Source of the DNA: Apostichopus japonicus
Taxonomy: Eukaryota; Echinodermata; Holothuroidea; Aspidochirotida; Stichopodidae
Assembly: GCF_037975245.1 (NCBI RefSeq)
Contig: NC_092564.1
Coordinates: 20,315,984 to 20,379,983 of the forward strand
DNA: 64,000 nucleotides
Reading direction: 5' to 3'
In this document: piece by piece, positions 52,806 to 63,400 of the stretch
How positions within the stretch are numbered: position 1 is the first letter of the stretch
Layout of the letters: each line of letters starts with the position of its first letter
Notes under the pieces: generated by a model
The model's database searches: none
The model's input: the letters and a program-made list of their open reading frames with translations, nothing else
What the model was told of the DNA's origin: nothing
Made by a program: the position numbers and the translations under genes

Positions 52806-53570
52806 CGGTGAGGACTGTGCAACTGGTAAATTTTCAGAAAATTGATGCATTGACGAGATCCGTTATCGCGTCAAAACGTCAATTTTCTGAATTTTGTCAT
52901 TTTGTCGAAAGGGTAGTAAGTGTGCAACTAGTCAATTTGCAGAACATTGATGCATTGACGAGATCCGTTATCTCGTCAAAACGTCAACTTGATTTTCCGA
53001 ATTTTGTCATTTTGTCGAGATGGTAGTAAGTGTGCAAATCGTCAATTTGCAGAAAATTGATGCATTGAGAGATCCGTTATCTCGTCAAAACGTCAATTTT
53101 CCGAATTTTGTCATTTTGTCGAGATGTTAGTAAGTGTGCAACTTATCAATTTGCAGAAAATTGATGCATTGAGAGATCCGTTATCTCGTCAAAACGTCAA
53201 TTTTCCGAATTTTGTCATTTTGTCGAGATGGTAGTAAGTGTGCAAATCGTCAATTTGCAGAAAATTGATGCATTGAGAGATCCGTTATCTCGTCAAAACG
53301 TCAATTTTCCGAATTTTGTCATTTTGTCGAGATGGTAGTAAGTGTGCAACTTATCAATTTGCAGAAAATTGATGCATTGACGAGATCCGTTATCTCGTCA
53401 AAACGTCAATTTTCCGAATTTTGTCATTTTGTCGAGATGGTAGTAAGTGTGCAAATCGTCAATTTGCAGAAAATTGATGCATGGACGAGATCCGTTATCT
53501 CGTCAAAACGTCAATTTTCCGAATTTTGTCACGTTAACATTTTCGTCAACTCGTCAATTTGCAGATAATT
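52806..53570. repeat. seven-copy ~104-bp CGTCA-rich tandem array
   Basis: GTGCAA anchors recur at 52817, 52922, 53032, 53136, 53240, 53344 and 53449, giving periods of 105, 110, 104, 104, 104 and 105. Each unit carries ATCCGTTATCTCGTCAAAACGTCAA and TTTTGTCATTTTGTCGAGATGGTAG-like segments, so CGTCA (a CREB/ATF half-site) or TCGTCAA occurs several times per unit. Copies alternate between CAAATCGTCAATTTGC and CAACTTATCAATTTGC types, suggesting a ~208-bp higher-order dimer. The array ends with a truncated, rearranged unit at about 53518-53570. It lies about 0.7 kb upstream of the LamNT/HYR gene start. A regulatory role is speculation. Confidence 0.92.
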
Positions 53571-54266
53571 GTCGTTTTGTCAAGTCGGTAACACGTCAAT
53601 GCAATGTCCCTTCTACCACGCCTTCGTACATCCCTGAATGGATACAACTCAATTACATGGGATTGCTGGGCGAAACGTTATTACGAGCTCACTGAAGCGA
53701 AAGGTAATCGATATTAATGTTGTGAAAGTAACATATGTTTTGACAGATTTTTGAACCGTACGCAAGGGGAGAAAAGTTTTGGTGCGTACCATTTGTACGA
53801 GGGGTTCGAGGAAATATATCAGTACTTGCGGTCAAGAAAATGTCCATTGTATTTACTTATGGTAATTCGAGTAGATTGAAAGTTTGTAATAGTTTGTAAT
53901 ATGTTCTAGTAAACAAGTGCTCAGATAAGATTGTTCGAAAATTAGCGACACAGATTTTTTAAGTTGCCCAATTGGCCTGATCCTAAAGGTTAATGAGACA
54001 AGTGTATGAATCCGTTAACCGTACCTACCACTAACCGATCAGTGCCACTAACAAGTAACAACCAGTATTTATATACGAAATACTTGGGATTGTAATTTCT
54101 TTCATTGCAAAAGAGCAAAACGTAGGCTAAAATGGCAATTTAACGGAGGGATGTTTATTCGATTCTAGATGATATCATACAACATAAAATATGAGGCTTA
54201 GGAAGAAGAAAGGAAAATGCTATTTTTTATCGGAAGACGGTTCTACAGTTGATTGCTTTTGTACAG
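53571..54266 (+). promoter_or_regulatory. presumed upstream or 5' UTR region of the LamNT/HYR gene
   Basis: Non-repetitive DNA directly before the first recognised coding exon. I cannot point to a TATA box or initiator with confidence. An acceptor-like sequence (GATTGCTTTTGTACAG ending at 54266) just before the ATG at 54278 suggests the coding exon may itself be preceded by an intron and a non-coding exon. Confidence 0.3.
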
Positions 54267-54277
54267 GTGGATTCACG

Positions 54278-54478
54278 ATGCTCAACTTCGTTGTCATACT
54301 AATCGGTATTTCTGAATGTTTTATACATGGTGTAGCACAAGACTTAGCAGACAATGGTTACATAACCCCAATGACAGAATTTAGCCAAACCCTCTTCCAG
54401 GCCAAAAGGTTGACGCTAAGAATTGATCCAGAAGACGCGACATGCGGACGCAAGGGTACTGAGACATTGTGTGATGTC
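54278..54478 (+). CDS. LamNT/HYR gene exon 1: signal peptide and start of LamNT
   Basis: Sixty-seven codons ending before donor GTAAGT at 54479. A hydrophobic segment (LNFVVILIGI) follows the Met, as expected for a signal peptide. The end, with ATCGRKGTETLCDV, supplies the first two cysteines of the LamNT fold. The frame stays open upstream to a Met at 54191, so the start is a choice based on signal-peptide position. Confidence 0.78.
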
Positions 54479-57400
54479 GTAAGTCCACATTTCTAGCGGA
54501 ACTTTTAGGCAAATGTCCTAATCTGTGCTCCTAATACTGCCCGATTTTCAAGTCTAAAGTTAGAAATTAGAATAAAACAATGAATAGCCTAACTTAGGTT
54601 ATTTCTTCTGTAGTGTAAATTTAACGATAGGCCTAGATACCTAACGAGTTAGGCTAGGCCTAAATCAGTGTCACGTATGGAAACATAGGATAATACTGAA
54701 CGTTGAAGGAAAAAACAAGGCATACGTCACTAAACGATTTGATTTATTGCTGTTTAAGGGCATTGCGTTGTTTTGTTTATTCCCTTAATTAGTGCTGTAC
54801 TTTTTACCCATATTAAACCTAGAAATTGGCCTAGTTAAATTAAAGGCCGTGGCTATTCTTACGACCGGTCGTAACAATTATTTATAAACTATTCTTACGA
54901 CAAAGGCAAATTCAAGCGCAGTAAAGTAAATAAAGCAACTGCACATGTAGTAGGGGTAACCCTAAACATAACCCTAAACCTCAATCCTAACCCTTACCCT
55001 AACCCTAACCGGAAATTATTGTTACTCCTCATCGTGAAATAGTACTCCTGGTCATGAAAATAGCAACTGCGCATGCGAAGTCGGAAATTATTCTTACAAC
55101 TAGTCGTAAAAATAGCCACTTTGTAAATTAAAAGTGTGGCCTAGCCTCATGTTTGGATAGACTGTTTTAGGCTAATAAATTAATAAGCTTAATTATAGCC
55201 GCTTTGGCCTAAAGAAAGCTGGCTAGATGTCTGAGAACATTTGTTAATCATCAGATGGCATTGTACCTTTGCCCTTCAGGCTGTCCTACTTTATTAATTC
55301 CTGAATATTGGTTCACTTAGGCGAATTGAAACATCAATGTTAAGCAGTGTGACTATATATGATTCCTACACCTGCTTACATGGGTTGTATTTATTGAAGG
55401 TTTTTAGCATATCTATTGGGGAGAAATTTAATTGATATGTTGCTAAATTCTTCATTTTGCTCAACAGAATTCACCTACAACTTGCTTTGACTGTACAGAT
55501 GAGCTTCCTTCCAATAGCTATCCTCCAGAGGCTATGTTAGATGATGACAATCCACCATCCTTCTGGCAGTCCACATACTGGGAGAACTACCCTGCACCCT
55601 TTGAGGTCAACGTAACCTTGTCCTTTTGGAAAGTCTATCAGATGGAAAGTGATATGAGGGTCCAATTTGCTGATGGACACCTTCCAAGTCAAATGACTCT
55701 TGAAAAATCGTTAGACTTTGGCCAAACTTGGGAAGTTTTTCAATATTTTTCTACTGACTGTTTGGGTGATTTTGATTTGCTATCCACAATGCCAAGGGAT
55801 CTTACAAATGTTACTCAAGTCATTTGCACAAATCCTGATTTTTACCTCAGAGATGGATTTCTGTCATTTGAGTTACTTCCAAGGTACAGACTTCTCTCGG
55901 GTCCTGACGGATCATTCGTCGATGAGCTCAACAAGCTATTTGAAGAGGACCCAGATTTCAGAGCCTTCTTCTCCTTCACTGACATTAGAATTCATTTGAT
56001 GAGACCATTCGATGCTCAGAACATAGTAGGCCAAATCTCCACTGACAGATACCATTATAGCATCCAAGATATTTTCCTTTTGGCATCGTAAGTTATGGTT
56101 TATAAATTTACTTTAAAACATGCATACACATGATTTGATATATGATGGTTACTTTATGATATGACTGTAAACATTTTTCTTACAATTTAATGTACTAGGC
56201 ATAACATTGTTCTTTCTGTATAGTTTTATTTTGTGCTATGGTCTTTGTCAATAGGCATGCCAAGATTCTTCAAGATGAGATTGTATTTGACGTAAAGTCA
56301 GGTCTCTAAATTCGAGCCATTTACTGGCTAAATGCCAGTGGATTTTGCCATTTGCAAGTAGCAAAAAAAGACACTGGCAATTTTTGCCAGTAGACTTTAA
56401 GACCTTAAACATGTGGTAATTCGGTTAACATATCATCAGACAGAATCCGCATGATGTCCATACCTAACACAGGCACTGTGTTACTGCTTATTATCAGCCA
56501 ACATTATTGGAGCTGCTTTACAAAAGCCCCTGGTACAGTAACATGTGTGCTGTTATTCAGGAAAATGCCTGGGAGAACTTAATTTTTAGCCAGTAGACTT
56601 TTAAAGTAGCCACTGTAGCCTACTGGCATTTATTAGCAAGTGGCTTTAATTGTGACTTTCTTTTTTCCTCAGTATTTGTTAATCTCTCTCACACTTTCTT
56701 TGTAAAATTTCTTTCTTTCCTTCTAAAATTTCTTTCTTTCTGAAAGTTTGAAATGTTTCATAATCTGGTAACTGTTCTTTCTGTAATCTACAGTCATAAA
56801 TGTAGTACTTCACATAGAGAACTGAATTCATACCAATTTAAGACTTTTCTAAATCTGAATAGTTATGACCTCAGAAATATTTGATTTTTTTTTTCGTTCA
56901 TTCAAAGGTATCTCAATTTTCCTTTCTGCAACAGGTGTCATTGCAATCTCCATGGTGAATTTTGTTTTCTGAATGTTAATGAAGACGTTGTCTGTAATTG
57001 TGGGCATAACACTGAAGGAACCAGTTGTGAGAGGTGTGCACCAGGTTTTGAAGGTGCCAGGTGGCAACCAGCATCTTTCTTTCCTTTTCCAGATGGTTCG
57101 GCTAATACTTGTATCGGTAACTACAATGAGACTTCTTACTTGTATATACTAGTGTGAACAACTAATCCCAACGTTTATCAAACCCTTGAAAAGAATTCAC
57201 TTTTGATAACACCCAGGTGGGTCAATATTTCTCTACTAGATATACATGTCACACTTCAAAGCACTAGAGCTGACAGTTCCAACAGTATGACTACATAGTA
57301 TATCTCTCAGATAAAGGTTATAAAGTTGTTCATTCTGTCAGGAGAGCTTTGAAATATAATATTAGAGGACAGTTTATAAGGTGGTTTTAGCATTGAAAAA

Positions 57401-60400
57401 TGGCCCCATCTCTCTTTTGACAAGTGGCGGGACCACCATATTCATTATGGTAACAAGACTCAGTTATAAAACCCTGCTGATACTGCTTCAAGATACCTCC
57501 TTTTTTTGAGTACCATCTGCCTGTCCCTGATACCCCCCCCCCCCCTCATCATTTAATCTTTCCACCATCTCGCTACCAACTTCCTAACTGAATACTCACC
57601 CTACCTGCACACTATCCACATCTACTATACCCTCTTACTCCCCTTCAATCATACCCTATACCCCATCACTCAGCTTTGAGCTTATGAATTGTATGCTCAG
57701 TTAAATGTATCCGGTGTACTAGAGAGGTTTATAATTCAAACACTGAACCCAAAGACAACATAGGAAAACACAGTACCTGCATAAACCTTGAGGGTTGTAA
57801 CTCAACAAGTTTTGTTTATATCAATAATCATGTACATACACCGTTGAGTTAATTGCAAGTTTTGAATGCACTTATCCAGCTAATCTCAGATGTCATGAAT
57901 TTTCGGAATGCATTGCAGCTTATTTTCAATAACTCAACAAAATATAATTGAGTGGACAGCACAGCCCTTTACTTGCAAGGTCCCTCTTTTGGGTTCATGA
58001 CATCAGATGAACATTCATGCTATGCCTTTAATAACTGTTGTATATCAGCTCTCCTACTTCTGGCTATTGCAAGAGTTGGTTTTGGCGGAGTTGATGTTCA
58101 GAATAGCTACTTACTTACTAGTGTTCTGCGAAAATAAGAACTTTACCAAGAGTTTCTCTAGCAGTGTTGTGTTTTTTGCCTGGTTTGTTTGTTTCTACTT
58201 TTCAGAAGTAATCAGAGTGGGTTACCACATTTATAATGTTACAGCCTATCATCCAGTTTGTTTGTGAATCACATCACATGTGAAGGTTCACATAAATTTC
58301 GCAGCTTAATAAGCCACACACACCTTGATACCTCCTTTTTATTACATTTGCTTATATTATGTTGATCAAGTGTCCTCCAAATTCATAATTTAATCTCTAA
58401 CATATTTCATTTGAAGATTTGCTACTCATGGTCCACTGTGGCATTGCTACAGTGTCCCTTTTCACCACCATCCTTCAAGCTACATTCGAAAACGCATTAT
58501 TATCTAGCAGTAACTTGCTGCATGGGCACAATACTGAGTTCAAGCCATCTATATTTAGTGGCCACTAGCTTATATTACTTTTACATATAGAAAAAGTCAG
58601 GTTTACATTCCAGTGTATGAAAGCAAAGTAATATGCCTAAATTAAGTTTTCCGATGAAGAACATTCTCAGAACAGTGCCGTATATTTTTACAGTACCATA
58701 AACATTTTCCTTAGATTGGAATTGTATTTCTTATTACTTTGACAAATTCATAATATGTACTAGGTGTTTCATGAAGGCTATGCTAATTATAAAAGTACTC
58801 ACATTGTGTGAGCTCAGTGGGTGCATGGGTCTCCTTCCCTCTATGTGTTCAGAGATTGCATTTTATCATTTTGAGGGGATAAAAATTGTTTTTTTTTTTC
58901 TCTATTCAATGAATCAGATGAATATAAAATAACCTTGTCTTATCTAAGATATTTTCATATCCACAACTTTCACAAGAATGACTGAAAATCCCCCAAATAT
59001 CAAGGTTTTACTGAATATGCTTAGAACCCATGTTAAAAGTTGTTCTGTGAGATTCTAGTATATTGTTTATAACTTCATATATTCTTTTTGGTTTTGATGA
59101 ATATTGTAACCTATGCATTCATGATGGCGTATGTGTGCGTGTGTGAGTTTGTGATGCCCAGCTTGTAAACACGATATCTCAAGACGGGAAAGTTGGACCT
59201 TGTTCATGTTTGGTGTGTAGATGTATCACATTAAGAACAAGAAGCCTATTGTATTCTGTAGAGGTCAAAGGTCATTTGGGGTCACCAGGGTCAAAAGTTG
59301 GAAACCTTGTCAACACAATATCTCAAGAAGGGAAGTTTGGGCAGACCTCATATTTGATGTGTTAATGTACCACATTTAGCACAAGAAGCATATTGTTTTC
59401 TGTGGAGGTCAAAGGTCATTTACGGTCACTAGGGGTCAAGTTGTGAAAACCTTGTAAACACGATATCTCAAGAAAGGAAGCTTGGGCAAACCTCACATTT
59501 AGTGTGTAGAAGTACCACATTGAGTACAGCTAGCCTATTGTTTTCTGTGGAAGTCATTTAGGGTCACTAGGGTCAAAATGTGGAAACCTTGTAAACACAA
59601 TATCTCAAGAAGGGAAGCTTAGGCAAACCTCATATTTGGTGTGTATATGTCCCACATTGAGTACAAGAAGCATACTGTGTTCTATGTAGGTCAATGTTCA
59701 TTTAGGGTCACTAGGGGTCAAATTGTCAAAACCTTGTAAACACGATATCTCAAGAAAGGAAGCTTGGGCAAACCACATATTTAATATGTAGAAGAACCAC
59801 ATTGAGTAAAAGAAGCCTACTGTTTTCTGTGGAGGTCAAAGGTCATTTAGGGTCACCAGGGTTAAATTGTGAAAACCTTGCAAACACAATAGCTCAAGAA
59901 AGGGAAGCTTGGACTGACCTCATTTGTTGTGTAGAAGTACCACATTAAGTTCAGGCAGCATTTCGTTTTGGTGGAGGTCAAATGTCATTTGGCGTCTCCA
60001 GGGGTCAAATTGTGAAAAACTTGTAAACATGATATTTCAAGAAGGGACGCTTGGGCAGACCTAACTTTTAATGTGTAGACGTACCACATTGAGTACAAGA
60101 AGCCTATTGTTCATGGTGGAGGTCAAAGGTCATTTGCGGTCACCAGGGGTCAAATTGTGAAAACCTTGTTCACCTGATATCTCAAGAAGGGAAACATGGG
60201 CAGACATCATATTTAGTGTTCAGACGTACTCCATTGAGTACAACAAGCATATTGTTTTTGGTGGAGGTCAAAGGTCTTTTGGGGTCACCAGAGGTCAAAT
60301 TTTGAAGACCTTGTAAAACTGATATCTCAAGAAGGGAAGGTCGGACCAATTCATATTTAGTGTGTAGACATTCCACATTGAGTACAAGAAGCCTAATCTT

Positions 60401-63400
60401 TTTGGTGTAGGTCAAAGGTCAATTGGGGACAACAGGTCAAATCGTGACAACCTTGTAAACATGATATTGCAAGGAGCCTATTATTGCATTTGGTGGAGGT
60501 CAAAGGTCATTTGAAGTCAGCAAATGTCAAACGTTAACAATTCACTCCCCTCTTACCTGTCTCTCCACACTAACACATCTTCCTAAACATAATATCGTAA
60601 GGGAAGCCTGGCCAGATCGCATATTTGGGATGTAGTTGTACCACATTGAGTACAAGAAGCCTTAATGTTGTGGGCGCAGGTCAATGGTTGTTTGAGTTCA
60701 CCAGGGGTCAGATTGTGAAACCATGTTTTACACAATATTTTAACAAGGACTGATATCATATTTGATATATGTTGATGTATCTATCACATTTAGTACAAGA
60801 AGCTTGATGTTGAGGTCAATGGTCATTTCAGGACAGCCTGTGTCATTGTGAATTTTTTGTTTGTCACATCGCACTGCTTTTCACTGTATTACTAGTATCA
60901 AGTATGTTTTACACCTGTGTACACACACCCTCACAATACATTACATCAGATTCATGCAGAAATTAGCTCATGTTACACCATCGAAACCACTAGGCATTTT
61001 TGCATTCTGGTTAATTGTTGTTTAGATAACTACATATTTCACGATGATAAAGACCCTAATTAATCCCCCAATGTTAAGGAGTTTTGAGACAGATACAAAT
61101 ATGGTGCTATAAGCCTGGGTGGTAAGCTGCTAGTCATGTTGTTGTAACTATGTTCATCATTATACCTCAAGTTCTAGTTTAGTAGTTATGTACATATGTT
61201 CAAAAAATATTTGATTTGTGATTAAGTTAACTATAATATTGAGCACAGAGTCATAGACTAGGAGGAGGTGACCTGGGGCAGCTGCCACCCTGAGAATCCC
61301 ACTTCCTAGGTGAAAGTAGGCCTACGATAATGGCGGAATGCCTGTTTAGTATGAGCTATTTCACTTTAATAGTTTTAGCGAAAGAATCATATCATTTATT
61401 CTGATTTCATTTGTCAGTCATGTATTGTAGGAGTGATGTTCAAAACGAACACAAGGTTTAACTGCTCATCAGGTATATATACAAGATTGCAGATGCTATG
61501 ACTGCATTTTTGTTTTAGTTATGTTAGAAATTTTCAGAATGTTTCCATTTTAGTTTAAGTTTCAAATTTTTTAATTACGATAAAGGCCCTATAATTTATC
61601 TCTCAATGTTAAATAGAAAAGTCTTTCTTAATTAAATTCAAATCACTTGTTAGAGGTAGGTGACTTTTGTTGAAATATCTTTATGACTGACATCATGTTC
61701 AGGGACCAAACTGAAGCAAACTTGAAGTTTCAAGACGTGAGTCCGCCCCTTGGAACCCGTTGTGGCTACGCCCCTGGACCCAAGCCAGGGGCTCTGCTGG
61801 CCCACGGGGACACCACCCAATAAAAGCTTTGCACCAAGTTGCTTGAGGTGTGGGCTACACACACACTCCTTCAGTTTCATCCATGTTCCTTCATGGGGTG
61901 GCTTTGGGAAGCACGACGTGCCCTCCCAAAATAAAATCTTGCCCCAGATGCGATTTGCAGTGTTAAAAAAACCCAAACACAAACTTTATTTGCCTCAAAA
62001 GCATAAATAAAGGACAGACAAAGCCTGAAAATTCTTGAACATAGCGTTGCTTCAAGTCGCAAAATATAGCACCAGATTGCATCTAAGGACCGTTAATTAA
62101 TCAAAACTTTCCCAAAATGGAGGGGGACACCCCCTCACCTTAAACCCCTCACCCAGGACGGCATTCACAAATAATTAAGTACTTTCCCCTCAAGATTGAA
62201 ATGTCTGGCTCCCCCCCCCCCAATTTTCAATTGGAATTGATGCCCCTTTATAGAATGCAGGAGATGTTGTAATGGTGGGTCACATTAAATGTTTACTTTA
62301 TTCGATATTTCCTCCTTTCAAAGCTGATGTAACACCACCTGTCATCTCTGGTTGTCCAAGTGATATATTTCGTACTGTTGAGATTGGTACTACAGGTTTT
62401 ACTGTTTTCTGGAATGAACCCACTGCTACTGATAATTCTGGTACTGCTTTTCTGGTCTCCCGGTCAAATTCACCTGGAGTCTTCCTTGTTGGTACGACTA
62501 CAGTGACTTATAGATATGCAGACCCAGCAGGAAATGAAGCAGTCTGTACCTTTGATGTGATTGTACAAGAAGGTAATTATTCAAATACAGTTATACATGA
62601 CAGTTTATATTAAATAGTATATATCAATAGCTTACTACACACATTAAAACAGTTTTCCTTCTTGGTAGTACGACTAAAGTGACTTTATATAGATATTCAG
62701 ACCCAGCAAGAAATGAATAAGTCTGTACCTTTGATATGATTGTACAAGAAGGTTATTATTGAGATCCAGTATAATAGATTATTACACCCTTTAAAACAGG
62801 TTTCTCTACTGGTTTAACAACAGTGATATGCATCCCCTGGCCCAAGGGAAACTGCAGTCTGTAACTTTGATGTGAATGTTCAACAAGGTTATCATATCCT
62901 TAATCAATTTGGTGATCTGTAGAATCAAAATGCACACCTTCAGATTATTAAAAATTATTGGTGCTCCAGTCTTACATGTTGTTGTAGGCTGGCTGCGTGT
63001 TAGTCATATAAGTATTATATTTTTCTTATCTTTTTAACTTTTAAGTTAACGAAAATGTTTACTATAAAATGAGAAACACAAAATATTTCTCAGAAAGTTT
63101 GAAGTATCTTTGGTTCAACTCTGCAAGTTAAATCATGCAACTAGTTTTCCCCATGGCAGTGAAATATGACTGTTTCAAGGAGTATATAAACTAAACTGAG
63201 TCGTTTAAGCTTTAAGCTAGGTAAAAGATTGGCAATGAAGAATCTTCATCTCTGTGATTATAATAGTTAGATTATTAAAATCACAACCAACATATGCTAA
63301 ATTTAAGCTTATTGTCAGATCCATCTAATAACTATTTAAAGATTCCCATGTTGTGGCATGTTAAAGTTGGTGCAGCAAGTCAAACTATTTATTTCATTTT

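Larger units (their letters stand above)
57117..62323 (+). other. LamNT/HYR gene intron 3 (5.2 kb, repeat-rich)
   Basis: Between the EGF and first HYR exon. It contains a C13 run at 57533-57545, the AGGTCA tandem-core element at 59095-61012, an old repeat copy at about 62045-62160 and a C11 run at 62211-62221. GC-rich, TE-like sequence lies at 61735-61965. A 61-codon open frame at 57952 has no domain and no splice logic. I cannot exclude a further small exon, but EGF exon to HYR exon phase continuity argues that none is needed. Confidence 0.7.
62296..62760. repeat. left copy of a ~1.28-kb segmental duplication carrying the HYR exon
   Basis: From ATATTTCCTCCTTTCAAAG through the HYR exon, its donor, the downstream intron and the HYR relic ending AATGAATAAG, this segment matches 63580-64000 nearly base for base, an offset of about 1,282-1,284 bp. 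The right copy is cut by the window edge. Confidence 0.93.

Noticed and set aside
52806-53570. Open frames of 72-82 codons across the 104-bp array
   Set aside because: Unit lengths are mostly not multiples of three and the frames switch between copies; repeat artefact.
54956-55013. CCCTAA units as a chromosome end
   Set aside because: They are short and degenerate, lie inside an inverted-repeat element within an intron, and are flanked by ordinary gene sequence.
57952-58267. Extra exon in intron 3 of the LamNT/HYR gene
   Set aside because: The frames there lack cysteine or domain patterns, and the EGF exon already joins the HYR exon in matching phase.
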